Positions 46,647 to 58,767 of a stretch of 64,000 nt of DNA are shown here, piece after piece. A model generated the notes under the pieces. The model saw only the letters and a program-made list of their open reading frames with translations, did not search any database and had not been told where the DNA came from. Source of the DNA: Akebia trifoliata. Taxonomy: Eukaryota; Streptophyta; Magnoliopsida; Ranunculales; Lardizabalaceae. The DNA lies in assembly GCA_017979445.1 (NCBI GenBank), contig CM030711.1, positions 40,409,560 to 40,473,559 of the forward strand. Reading direction: 5' to 3'. How positions within the stretch are numbered: position 1 is the stretch's first letter; every line of letters starts with the position of its first letter. Made by a program: the position numbers and the translations under genes.

Positions 46647-46653
46647 GTTCTTG

Positions 46654-47268
46654 CAACTTGGTTCGGTTTAAGGTCAAATTAGAACTGAACCGACCTAGGT
46701 TGATTCCATTAAATGAGAATCGGAATCAAACCAAATTGCCATAAGACCAAACCAACCTGAACCGAGCTAAGGTTGGTTTGGTTTGGTTTAGTTCTATGGA
46801 TTGTCATTATCTTAAAAATCTAATTGAATCAACATATTTTTAATAAAAATAAATAGATATGAATATGAAATCTCATATGATGAGTCATTAATCTATCCAT
46901 CAATAATTTTTTTATTATTAATATATCTATTCAAAACAAAAAAAAAAACTCAATAGTTTTTTCATCAATTAAATAAAGTGATTAATCTCATCCATCCAAA
47001 AAAATGTCATTAATCTATTCATAAAAAATGGGTATAATTTATTAAATGGATTAATAATATTTATTTATAATTTTATTAATATAAGGATTCCGTTCTTGGT
47101 TTGGTTCGGTTCTTACAAGGCATGAACCAAGAATTGAACCAAATTGGTCGGTTCTCTATTTTGTTAACACGAAACCGAATCAAAGTTCATTGTAAACCGA
47201 ACAAAACCAATACAAAGGTCTTTGTTTGATTCGGTTCTTGGTTTGAACCAAACCAAGTTGTACCCCTA
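46654..47268. mobile_element. hAT-type MITE candidate, 615 bp
   Basis: The left end CAACTTGGTTCGGTTTAAGG is matched by the inverse of the right end (GAACCAAACCAAGTTGTACC). The outer TAGGGGTA of the left end seems lost. GTTCTTG flanks both ends (46647-46653, 47269-47275). No coding sequence. Confidence 0.65.
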
Positions 47269-50200
47269 GTTCTTGTGTCCAAAGATGTTCATCATTAAAA
47301 TATTTTATTTAGTGAAAATTAATAAAACTTAGGTATGTATCTTCCAAAAATTACCAAGTCAATCAGCCAATCATTTTTCTAATATTTAAGAGAATTTCTA
47401 CATACCCAATTTCATAATTATATAGCACGGTCATTGTACTGACAATTTGATAGATTTCTACTATTATACCCTTGATCGGTAAATAAATAAAAGATTGGGT
47501 TCCAAAGAAATGACACAAGATCTTGATCGTGAAAACACAAAATCCAAAGGTTAAAAATTCTCCTCGAGATAAGTATTATTGCGATATGTATTATTGAGAT
47601 ACGCATAAAATTTCAATACCATTAGATTTTATGTCTACACGGTCAGGATCTTGTATCATTTCTTGAGTCATTTTTTGAGTCAACAGGACCCCACCCATAA
47701 ATAAATAGTAATTATGATATAACTATTTGGGTAAAAAGACATTGTTATGGAACTGGGTCTACCACCATTTTCGTTACCATAAGAAAAACATGGTTGATTC
47801 AATAATTTTTGCCAAATACTTGGGCCTTTACCCAAAACACAATATTATTTATCAGGTGGTCTAAACCCATCACTGCATATTTTTGTGATCAAGGGCAGAG
47901 CCAGGATTTTCTTATAGAAGGATGAATTATAATTGCCTGATAAGGTTGAAGAAGATGAACATGAATTATAATTTTTGAGGGCAAAAATTCAAGGATTTTG
48001 TGTTAGAGCAAGTTGTAGAAAATGGCATTTAGGTTATTTCTTATTAATTTAAGAGAAAAGACCTAAGTTAAGGGGGAATGATGGGGGCACTTGCCACACC
48101 TTTGTAGTTGCCAACTCAAAATGTATCAAATCATCAAGTGATTAATGTAAATTTGGTAGGGACAAGTACCCCCATTGCCTCCATTGTAAATTCATCCATG
48201 TTGGTGAATAATCCCACTTCTCTCATAAAATATTTTTTAATATTATGAACCTCTTCTTTTTGCCATTGTTTCCAACCTTATCATAATGCCTTGTAGGAAA
48301 TCCTTGATTTTTCTACCGAAAATTTCATTATCTTCTACGTCTTCAAAGATAAATGTTATGTCCAAATCAAAGATCAAAGACTCTAAATCAAATGTTGAAG
48401 ATGAAAGTATTTCGGATTATTCCAAGATCTAGGTCTAGGAGATGCCATAACTCTAAAACATAGTGGGTATCTCTTATATTCACGAAAACAACATTTAAAT
48501 GATTTTATCTTTAAAACGATTAACATACACTTACAATAATAGAATAAGATTCCATCTTTTTTGTAAAAATATTTTTTTCTTGTTACAATGATGTATAATT
48601 TTATTATATTATTAGTTCATTATAATCGATTGATTAAAAATAAAGGTTATTAAGAGAATAATCTTTGTAAGAAAGATGAAAAAAAAAAAAAAAAAAACAG
48701 ATATTTAAAGAATTTGAATGGAGAAATATGTAAATAACACTTGAGTTGGGGTCCACACAGTAAAAAAAAAATTAAAGTACTACGGACCTGACAACAACTA
48801 TACACGTTCCGTGGCATTTACTATGAATAATGTGCTCTCCATCAAGTCTCACGTTGTACAATTCCCAAATTTAACCACTAATGGTCCACCATGCGCATTT
48901 TAGCAACTACCCTTTAAGAAACTGAAACTTCGCTGCATAAAGGGACTTCCTCGTTTACAACCGTATAAAGAGGTTGTTGTGGATCCATATTCTTTAATTG
49001 AGACAGTTAGCACCATCGGCCCAAGCTGGGCCCACATCACTCATGTCCTACAGATTTACTGTACAGATCTTGAAGAATCTTCGCCACTATTATATTAAGC
49101 TATTTTTTTTTTTAGGAGGGTAAAATATAATTTTGATTTTTTTTTTTTTAAAGATACTTAATATGTATGCACCATTTTTTAGTAAAAGGAGAAAGTACAG
49201 AAATCAATTAAAACTGAAAAGAAATCTTGATTTTGAATATTTTTTTTCTTGGAATTATTCATGATTTATTTATTTTTCAAATCAAACAAATTAAAAAAAA
49301 GATTGTTTAAAAAAGGATAAAAACACACAAACCCCCCCCCTTTTTTTTTTTTTGTTAAATTTTTTCCTCTCTAATCCTCTTTGTATATTTTTAGGAGAAG
49401 GACTCTTGGTGAAAGAACTTAATAAGGTTTCAAATGTTCTCTTGAGCTAATATTCTGGGTTTTTTTAATCATATTATTCATCATTGTGTGACTGAAATTT
49501 GACAACATTTAAAGTTGCACAAGCAAAGACGACAAATATATTGATACCATCTATGTTATAAGATTTGATTAAGAAAAAGAAAAATTCAAAAATAAAGGCT
49601 AATTGTGGTGATTTGGAAAATTGAGATAAAAATTAATACATCTTTATAAGATTGGGGAGTTTCCAATATGAATTTTTGAGATGTTGTTGAGTGCTGAATT
49701 CAAATTATACACAAAACCTTCTCGTATCAATTTTTTTTTTTTTTTTCGTTCTTTAGCTTTTTTTGGCCTGAATTCATAAATAAAATGTATATTGCAAATT
49801 ATACTCAGAATTAATCTCCTTGCTAATTTTTGTCGTGCTTCAAACAACTAACTATGGCCGCCTAGGCACATTTTTTAAATATTTACCAAAAGAAGTATAA
49901 ATCCATTTTAATATTTATTTACGAGAGCTGTTATTTCCATGCCAACTTTAGCTAATGCCACCCTAAGATGTGTGCTAATCTTTGGTGATTTATATATGAA
50001 TTGGGATGGCATTAGCAAAAGTTGGTGTGGCAATAGAATCCCTCTTATTTATTTATTTCTTCATAGATGTAAGTTGTATTGACATTTTATTGAATTTTAC
50101 CTTTATACCCTTATTTGCTCTATTAATAAACTTTTTTGATATATTTCATAGAAAATGTCTAGGCCAGTAATTTCTTCAAAATGCTCAACCATTTTTGGTA

Positions 50201-51933
50201 AAACCCCCAAATAAAAAGTTAGATGGGCCTTTATACATGTATTTATTATTGTGTGAATTCTTTTCGTACAACCTGGGGTCGAAAATGACAAGTGGCACAT
50301 TCCTATGGGTCCACTTTCTTTAATGCTTAACCCACTTTTTGGGAACTTCTATTGTCACTCCAATTTTTTATATGACACACTAATCTTAGAGAAGTTGATG
50401 TTCTTTTAATCTTATTGATTCATTTAATTTTGTAAATTAATATGTTATTAATGACAAATTGGTGTGGCATTAGAAAAATAACTAAACCTTAGTTGATATT
50501 AATCTAATCCTAATTGATACTTATTAAAATATATTCTTTAATTCAAGAATTAATAATACATGTACTCTTAGCAAATTATCAATAAATTTTAAATAAATCA
50601 TAAAAAGATACCTCATAAATAAGTAATTAAAGTTAAGACGTTTTTCTTCTTTGTTGTACATTTATTTGGTCTTGTTTCTAAATAGTTGAAATAGTGGAAA
50701 GCCCAATTGTACCCATTTTTTTTTTTACAAATCATAGTAATTGGAAAATAAAATGGGTACAATTGTCCCATTGTATGCTCTATATCACCCATGATGATGT
50801 GATTTCTTTTTGACCTTTCAAATTTAATGAAGTATCCTGTATAGAAGATTTAAAAACTCATAACCAAACCGAAGATGTGTTTTAGATTAAATAATCGTGA
50901 ATTAAGGTCCTGATCATGGTTTCACGTCTTATCTCACCCACGGACTAGACTGCATTGTCTCAAACTAGTCAATTTGTCTTAGACTAGATATAAACCGTTT
51001 AACTTAATTTAAATATGAAAATAATTATAATTTTTGTTAATAAAAGAAGGTAAATGAGAAGATGTTTAGTTATAAAATCATGTTTCAATTTATTTATATA
51101 ATAAATATTTAAATTCTAAAAAAGGTTGATTATTTTAATCATAATCCCAATTGACTCGGCTGAGATTTTTAAAAATATAATTTGAGTCTTGGGGCATATT
51201 CAGTACGGGCATTTGCCCCCACAAGAAATTTTCAAGTGTACAAGGTTTTACGGGCTATTGTGACATATAACATAGATGGATAAAAAAATCACTGGAATTG
51301 TCCTCACAATTTTTTGTTTCCATCCTTCATTGCCCCCAAACAAAAATTTCCACTCTTAGTTGTCTCTAAGTGGGCAAAATCCTGGCTCCGCCCCTATCAG
51401 AGTCATCTCATTTATCTTGGGATATGGTGTGAAGTCTGAGGCATGATATGAATCCATCTCATTGTCGAGATTTAAAATGGTCCCAATAGGTACTAATCAA
51501 ATACCCAACTTACTGCCTTAGGGGCACATGGTAGAGTCTAATACTCTAATAGGTATATTTGAATTAAAGAACAGATGATAATTTGGGTTTGGAAAATCTA
51601 CAGTTATATAAATTAGAACTATAATCATTTTGAAAAATAGTGAAGACCTCTCAAATCCCTATGTAGGCTTAGCCAAATCATATAAATTTTGCGTTTTATT
51701 GATGGTTTTTCATTGCATGTATCGCTTGATTTTGGGATCCCTACTTAGAATATTGTTCAAGATAAAGCCAATAATTGTGGACCTAATATAACAAATAAAA
51801 AATAGTTAAACCAATACACATTAGTGGGTATGCTTAGGATTGCCTCATTTGTAGAAAAAAAGCTAATACCCAAAACAAAGCAAGTATTTGATCAGAAAAT
51901 CTGAGACTTATTTTTATAAGAAAATCAAACAAA
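47269..51933. other. Gene-poor intergenic stretch
   Basis: AT-rich with no supported gene. GGGCAGAGCCAGGATTTT at about 47894 and its inverse AAAATCCTGGCTCCGCCC at about 51378-51396 could be termini of one element of about 3.5 kb, but the interior shows no transposase. A short MITE at 49922-50044 is listed separately. Confidence 0.4.
49922..50044. mobile_element. Short hairpin MITE, 123 bp
   Basis: Arms of about 42 bp: CCATGCCAACTTTAGCTAAT and GCCACCC against the inverse of GGGATGGC and ATTAGCAAAAGTTGGTGTGG. ATTTATTTA-like sequence lies on both sides and may be the target duplication. Confidence 0.7.
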
Positions 51934-52608
51934 TTATAGACTCAGATCCAAACTCACATGCTCTTGAATGTTTGGCTTCAAATTACTGGCTACAAACGAA
52001 GATGAAGAAGTCGAAGATGGCAATGGAAGTAACATACGATCCCTATTAAAACCCTGGTTGCTTTGAACGGCTGGAATTCGCCACATAGCCAACGGGTTCC
52101 CAGTAATCGACGGCTGAGTATATGCCATTTGGTTCCGATACAATGAGTTGTAGTTACTGTTAGTCCAAGATGGGTAAGCCATTGTTGTATTATGTGTGTT
52201 GGGTGTGGAACCAAATCGATAATTCATCATCCCATAAGGGATGCTATTTTGTGCCATGGCTGACTGTAGTTGTGCACGCTTGGCATGTTGGCGCTCGCGC
52301 TTGTGCGCGTTTTGGTGACCACCTAAAGCTTGAGAGGTCGGGAAACTTCGGCAGCAGTAATGGCACTCGAACTTTCGACTACCCTCGACATTATGGTTAT
52401 CTTTGAGTTCATCCTGGCACGCTCTACTCTCGCACGTGTCTAAGTCATCGGTAACACTAACGTCTCCGTTGAATTCGATGCCAAAGAGTCGTATCCCGCC
52501 TTTCTCTTTAACAGACGTTGACGTTGACGACGGGCGTTTGAAGGGTAATTGAGAGAAGGTGTGCACGTTCATGAAGTCATGAGTTTCTCTTTGGTTATTA
52601 TTGTCCAT
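51934..52608 (-). CDS. C2H2 zinc-finger protein, GIS/ZFP5/ZFP6/ZFP8 type, EAR repressor
   Basis: 224 residues, single exon. One C2H2 finger at 80-102 (C82, C85, H98, H102) with the plant-specific QALGGH helix, followed by a basic run KRERQHAKRAQ that fits nuclear localisation and DNA contact. The N-terminal RLFGIEF (40-46) is a short motif shared by the GIS and ZFP5/6/8 group. The C-terminus LDLSL (220-224) is an LxLxL EAR motif, which recruits TOPLESS-type corepressors. Members of this group control trichome and epidermal-hair initiation through gibberellin and cytokinin signals; applying that role to this copy is inference. The middle is Ser/Asn/Tyr-rich and low in complexity. The start ATG at 52608 opens the frame; an antisense frame over the same bases is a shadow. 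Confidence 0.95.
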   Translation of the reverse strand: MDNNNQRETHDFMNVHTFSQLPFKRPSSTSTSVKEKGGIRLFGIEFNGDVSVTDDLDTCESRACQDELKDNHNVEGSRKFECHYCCRSFPTSQALGGHQNAHKRERQHAKRAQLQSAMAQNSIPYGMMNYRFGSTPNTHNTTMAYPSWTNSNYNSLYRNQMAYTQPSITGNPLAMWRIPAVQSNQGFNRDRMLLPLPSSTSSSSFVASNLKPNIQEHVSLDLSL

Positions 52609-53900
52609 TTGAGTTGTAGTGTTTGGAGGATGGAGTGTATATGATCAGTTTGTAGGGGTTTGAGGAGGGAAGAAGAGGGGGAGGTTTGTGTTTTTTAGGG
52701 TTGTGATAGAGGGGGTGTTTAATTTGGTGGGTCTATTAAGAGGGTCCGATCTTTGGAGGATTCATGGTGAGACCCCACGTGAGAGTAAGACCTGACAAGG
52801 CCACATGAGGTGGTGTAGGCACTTAGCTTCTCAACTCTTTTATTAACTTGTAAAAGTACCAACAATGTTCCATCAAACAGACGGTTGAGATAAAAAATAA
52901 TTGAAAAACATAGATTTTCCCAGATATCAGTACTTAACTTTTAGGAATTAGTACAGTGTAGTTTTTTTTTCTTTCTTTCTTTCTAAGAGATGCAGTTTCG
53001 AAACTCGAATGAGTTGACTTGACTTGATTGGATTTTGAGGCGATTCGGCCCCTAAACTTGAAGGAACCAATTCATTAATTTAATTTGACAATTCATCAAA
53101 GTCAGCTAGAAAAAAATACATTAACCTAAATACAAGATTGATCTGAGTATTTGTTTTATTTATTTATTGATAAGCTGAGATTGAATGCCCCGATTCTTTT
53201 ATTAAAATTTAACTCCGAGAATAATTACAAATTACATCCTCATAAATTATTCTCATTAGCTCTTAATGAATAATATTTAAATCCTCTATTACATAGAATT
53301 CACTCCCGATGGATCTCAAACAAGCAAGGTAATCATTCAAAAAAGCAAGATGCAAAAGTGATCGTCGTTAGCCGAATCTTCTTCACCAATTCTGCATATT
53401 TATTATTTTTGTAAAAGTTAAAAATTATATTCTAAATATTTATATATTAAATAAATTTTCTTTTAACTTGTGAGAATCGAGGCAAGTTTTGAGTGGACAT
53501 CCCAATCAAGTTGAATTTTCGAGTTTTAAAACTATGATTCATAGAAATATATAATTCATCAAATTAAATTGCATGAGTCGCCCTTAAATCTCATTACGAT
53601 AGGAAAGTTGTCCCCGTAATTAGAAAAATGTCAATTCAAGGTTAGTATAAATCAAAATTTTCTTCAGACGAATTTGAGGTCAAATGAAGAGGCAAATAGG
53701 CAAAAGACGCATGATCCCATCATCCAAGTCCGGACTTTGTGAAAATTACTTAAAGAACCCTAAAATAGGGTTTTCTTTATAAATCCCGTCCTTAATTATT
53801 TGGGTGGTAACTTAATAATTTAGTTAGTAAACTTTCTCTTTTTATTTGCACCCCTTACCTCAAGAAAAGTTATGAAAACTCAAAAATACCCTTTCTAATA
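52609..53900. other. Upstream region of the zinc-finger gene
   Basis: The gene's promoter should lie in 52609-53100 (reading leftwards). No clear TATA box was found; CATATACA at about 52633-52640 (minus) is weak. Nothing else is recognised. Confidence 0.4.
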
Positions 53901-55110
53901 TTTTTAACCTTTTTTTTTACAGCGATTGTGATTCATTCGAACAATCTATGATGTTAAATGACAAATGAAAAACGTTATATTCACAATTTCAAAGATTTAG
54001 ATGCAACTTTTGATTCAAGTATCAATTTCTTTATTATTATACATTCACTTCATATATTTTATGAAGATCTATCTAATGTAAATTCAATGCTTAAAAAATC
54101 AGAAAGCATTGAGTTTAGTGCTTAAAAATATTTGAACTCAATGTTTTAAAGTGGTGAGCTTGTCTCTTGGAAAAGCACTAAGCTCTCCACTAGATAGATG
54201 TTCATGAATATCCAAAATGCATATATTATAAAGAGAAATAGAAGCTCAATTCAAATGTCACATCTAGATTAATTATCCAACCACATGCTTGATCAGAGCA
54301 TAACTTTGATCCGAGCATCATTTTTACTATTATCTATATTTGTGAAGATCTATCTAATGATGAGCCCGTCACTTGCAAAATAAACAAGCATTAAGAATTT
54401 GATAGATCTTCACGAAGTACTAGATATGCTTATGTCATACTAGCAAAATGAATATTTAGATCAAAAGTTACATTCTAATTAAGGTTGAAGTTGGACAATC
54501 TTAATCAAATTATAACTTTTGATCCAAATATCTGTTTCACTATTACTACATATGTATTTCAGGTACTTTGCGAAAATCTATTCATTGAAATGCCCGATGC
54601 TTTACCAAGCGACGAGCTCATTGTTTTAAAGCATCAATATTGACTCTTGCTATTTTTTTTAAGGATCAAGCTCACTATTATATATATCTTCATGAAATAT
54701 GAGAAATATTCCATATAATAATAGCACAATAGATATTCAGATCAATAATTATGGTTTAATTAAAATTGGAGTTGGATAATTACAAGCAAAGTATAATTTT
54801 TTATTTGAATGCTCATTTCTTAATTATTATTAATGCATTTCTGAAATTTCATGAAAATATATTTAGTAAGATCGACGTTTCACCGATTGATGACCTCGCT
54901 TTAATTTCAAGTCCTGAGCTTGAAGCTTTGGGTTTTTCAAGTTTCGAGCTCTCTACATGATAGATGTTACCGAAATAACTGAAATGCATAAATTATGATG
55001 GTAAACTCTTGGAATAGTTTGAAAGTTCTGTCTAAATCTTCAAAATTTAAGTATGTCATTTCCCATCACAAATCATAATGAATTGCAATGGCCATTCAAA
55101 AACTTAAGTG
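53900..55110. mobile_element. Long-inverted-repeat fold-back element, copy 1
   Basis: Left arm (about 53905-54090) and right arm (about 54990-55110) are imperfect inverses: CAAATGAAAAACG / TCAAAGATTTAGATGCAAC on the left against the inverse of AATCTTCAAAATTTAAG and GGGAAATGACAT on the right. Inside are at least three further hairpins whose arms carry GAAGATCTATCTAATG and the inverse AGATAGATGTTCATGA (54065-54190, 54340-54430, 54840-54975). Copy 2 lies at 58768-59945. No coding sequence. Confidence 0.65.
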
Positions 55111-55229
55111 AAAATAGGTGAGAGGATATTTTGGGAAGGTAAAGATTTATTAAGATATAGAATATTTTAAATATTTCAAAATTTGAAAATCTATCCATTT
55201 GCTATTTTCATGAAAACTATTAGAAATTC

Positions 55230-56160
55230 TTACTACCTGATAAATGACAGGACCTTCTGATTAATTAATTGGTTGAGTCGCGCTGGAGTAACATTAAAAT
55301 CGACATCGATTCTCACATTGCTGATGTGGAGGTGCACACATAGCCATAATGTCCAATAAATGTTGGGTCTACAACCAAAAGTAATCATTTGATCAGTAAT
55401 TTTTAGCCACTTGATAAGATGTGCCTTGTAACAAGTCCCCAAGAATTATTAGAATAGGGACCAACTAGTTGCACTTGCACAAAACCCACTAAGAATTGCA
55501 CTCCATCACTTAAAAATTTCTCTATGAGCTCCATTTGGATGATTGCACTCAAAATAAAAATATTGCACTCATTTATTTTTTTATTTTTCGTTCTTCTTCA
55601 ACCATGCTCACATAAATTATTAAAAATAAATTATCGATTGTTCAATAATTTTTTAAAGAAACATTTGGTCATAGAATAAGCATATTTATAAATTACATGA
55701 ACTGAGATGACAAAGTCCAGAGAGGGTGAATAACCCTAAATCTTAACATTATGGATAATGAAGTGTAATTAGTAAATTCAAATAGAGGTTATAAAAAATA
55801 AGTTATTTTTTAAGGTTGGTGTGCAACCAGCTACTAGCTGTGTGCAACTACTTGGTCCCATTAGAATATTATAGGATGCAATGTAATATGACGTATTATG
55901 ATACATCAAATCATTATTTTATAAATATTAGACTTGTATTAGAATTCGTCAGATCAATTAGAGATAAAATTCACCTCTCGCTAGATTTCTATGTATTATT
56001 TCTTTGTATAAATACCCACAAGGATTATTGTAATCAAACCCATTAGGAAAATGCCGAAGTAATATTAAAATTGACACGATTCTTACATTATTGACGGGGA
56101 TGTATGTACAGAACCATAGATAATTCAAAAATCAAAGAAGGCAACTCCGTTTTTATGATG
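55230..56160. repeat. Dispersed short repeats related to the next fold-back element
   Basis: GACATCGATTCTCACATTGC / TGATGTGGAGGTG (55295-55335) and a diverged copy near 56070-56125 resemble the phrase CACTTTRCTGATGTGG in 56160-56720. 55440-55560 resembles 23440-23560. No gene. Confidence 0.5.
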
Positions 56161-56214
56161 TTGGAGTGACCTCAATTCACACTTTGCTGATGTGGGGGTT
56201 GTACGGAACCATAG

Positions 56215-57040
56215 ATGGGAGAGAGAGAGAGAGATCTAGCAACTTGATTTTGAGTGATAGATTGAGTTTAAATAAGAATAAGAGTCGTGATAATCTGACT
56301 TAGGCTTTTGGCATACTCAATCAATACCCCTGATATGACAGGCTCAGAAATCATAGATCTACTCTTCTTGCCTAAGTTAGATTATCACCATTCTAAGAAT
56401 AGTGGTGAAGTTATCTAAAGATAGTACCTCATATATCACTTTCGTGATGTGGATAAGAAAGTGAGATTTAAGGTACAATCTTGAGTTCAATCCAGCATGG
56501 TTCTTTAAATAAAGGTGATAGGTAGTTTTGACTTCCTCCTTAGATAATGAGTAATTGTTGTAATGGCTCACTTTATTTTAAGGAAGAGTTGTGTTGGAAT
56601 GACCTCAATTCGCACTTTACTGATGTGGAGATGGGTAGAGAATCCTAAATATTATTCTTTAGTATCTTGATGAAAATCATCTATGGTCACGTCAGTAAAG
56701 TGTGAATTGTGGCCACTCCTCACAACTCTTTCTTAAAATAAAGTGAGCCATTGCAAAGATGACATATTATCTAGGGAGGAAGTCGGAAACTAGCTCTCAT
56801 CATTATTTAAAGGAAAATGCTGGAATGATACAAAGGGAGGCACAAAGGTGATAAAAATGATGTGGTGGCGTGCCCATAACCGTAGATGCTTTTTACTCAT
56901 ATCTTACGGAAAAGCATGACACCACATCATTTTGTCACCTTTGTGTCTCCGTATGTGTAACCCAGCACGACTCTTATTTAAACTCAACTTGATCTATCAG
57001 TCAAAATCAAGTTGCAAAATCTCTCTCTTTCTCTCTCTGC
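56215..57040. mobile_element. Fold-back element, about 0.8 kb
   Basis: Outer arms 56215-56295 and 56962-57040: GAGAGAGAGAGATCT, AACTTGATTTTGAGTGATAG, TTTAAATAAG against the inverse of the right side. Inner arms about 56505-56632 and 56690-56815: GGCTCACTTTATTTTAAGG, CAATTCGCACTTTACTGA and inverses. These give a near-continuous imperfect inverted repeat with a small loop near 56660. No coding sequence. Confidence 0.75.
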
Positions 57041-57250
57041 AGTGAGGTACCTGTAGCTGGCGTGATGGTTCTTTATAGCTGTTGGTTGTTTTATATATAT
57101 TTTTGCAGATATGTTGTGCAAAGTGGTCCTAAAACATGTTCATCAGATTACAGTACCTTTGAAGGAGTGAAAGAGAGAGAATTACACGACCACAAGTGGG
57201 GTGGGGTAACAAGTACATCACTTATACGTATATAATCACATATATAATAA

Positions 57251-57659
57251 GGTCAGGTTCAAGGGACATATGAGAAAATATATGTAAAAACAATGTAACA
57301 TTAATAAAATTTTAAAATATGGGTTAGAAATTTTGGATTGAGCTGATTTTTTGTGAGGATGATCTCTATGATGGGAAGATCATCTGAAAAAAAAAAATCA
57401 GTCCAATCTGAAACTTCTAACCTCATTAAAAGTGATTTAGAATGTGGACCGTCGATTTTTTATCAATTTTTGTCAATAATTTGTAAATCACTTTTGATGG
57501 ATTTAGAAGTTTCTGATTGAGCTGATTTTTTGTGAGGATGATCTTCTTATCATAGTGGTCATCCTTGCAAAAAATCAGCTCATTCCAAAACCTCTAACCC
57601 ATATTTTGAAAAACCATTGTTTTTTCATATATTTTTACATATGGCCCTTGAACCGCCCC
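57251..57659. mobile_element. Complete fold-back MITE, 409 bp
   Basis: Terminal arms of about 45 bp: GGTTCAAGGGACATATGAGA at left against the inverse of the right end (TACATATGGCCCTTGAACC), each followed by ATAT-rich sequence and AACAATG. Internal inverted units carry GAGGATGATCT and AGATCATCCTC-type arms. It is the reference member for the partial copies at 25779 and 40534. Both flanks are TA-rich, as are those of the other members. Confidence 0.82.
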
Positions 57660-57946
57660 CTATATACATATGTCCCATCACATTTCATCTTAATCAATGA
57701 TGTTTAATATGTATGGATATTTTTGGTAATATGATCCATTAATTAATTTGAAATTGAAGCGAAAGAAAATGAAAACACACCAAAACGAAAGGAGGAATGA
57801 AGGATTACATCATTTCCTATTATGGATTATCAGGGCGCCAATGGCATCAATAAAATGTTATCCCCGTGCCTCGTTTACATAAGCCATGTATACTATAAAA
57901 GGAACAATCTAGAGTGTATAAATCAGTTGGACATAAACAGAGTCGT

Positions 57947-58090
57947 GATGAATGCACACGGTTTTGGTACGTGGCTGATATGACAAGAACACAGAATCAT
58001 AGATCTTTTTCTTCAGGATACACAAGAAAAAGATTTGTGATTTTGTGTCCTTCCACATCAGCTGCGTAGCAAAACTGCGTGCATTCATCA
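57947..58090. repeat. Hairpin, about 66 bp arms
   Basis: Left arm GATGAATGCACACGGTTTTG ... CATAGATCTTTTTCTT pairs with the inverse of AAGAAAAAGATTTGTGATTT ... GCATTCATCATT, with a loop of about 10 nt around 58018. It is MITE-like and could fold as a long RNA hairpin if transcribed. Confidence 0.8.
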
Positions 58091-58154
58091 TTATTCATAT
58101 AAATATATTCAAAATTTGAACCTATTTTATAAGACTAATGATAAATTGACTCGC

Positions 58155-58290
58155 AAAAATCGATGCTCTTGAGTGACGCTCCTCGCGTGGTAGTGCACAA
58201 GCCCATAAATCTTTTTTTCCTTTGTATCTCGAAGAAAAAGATCTATGATTTTGTGCACTGCCACATCAAGAGCGTCAGTTTTGCATATTA
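58155..58290. repeat. Second related hairpin
   Basis: GTGGTAGTGCACAAGCCCAT / AAATCTTTTTTTC pairs with the inverse of GAAAAAGATCTATGATTTTG / TGCACTGCCACATC. It shares the AAATCTTTTT / AAAAAGAT core with the hairpin at 57947-58090. Confidence 0.75.
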
Positions 58291-58532
58291 GTTTATTACC
58301 ACTTATTTTATAAAATGACTAGAGTTTGCTTCTATTGTACTGACTTTCTCTTTGAGCTTAAAGAGGAAAATATAGTAAAGTTTGAGAATTATTAATGAGA
58401 AAGGGTGGGAGGAAATGAAAGACAATAAAATTGAAAAGACAAGAGAAGGAATGACAATAAAATTGTGTGGACCTTATTCCTTTATCTTAATCTTTACACC
58501 CCACAAAAGTGTTGTAACTATAGTTTTGTGGT

Positions 58533-58553
58533 GTGTATATATATATATATATA
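58533..58553. repeat. Short (TA)n run
   Basis: About 10 TA units between GTGTG and CTTTTG. Confidence 0.9.
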
Positions 58554-58767
58554 CTTTTGATTCTATCAATTCAAATATCAAAAAACGATTCTAGAATTAG
58601 GATAATAACATTAAATTTGACTGCGTGAAGATATTTGAATATTAGTGTATTAAAAGATATAAAAGAAAACAAAAGAACAAAGAAATACTTTCTGTTTTCA
58701 TCTCACTTGCCATCTCTTTTTCTCCCATTATAACACTTCGATCAAGGAAATGAGTTCACACATTCCA

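Noticed and set aside
52170..52406. Plus-strand frame of 78 residues
   Set aside because: It is the shadow of the zinc-finger gene on the opposite strand, over its conserved finger region.
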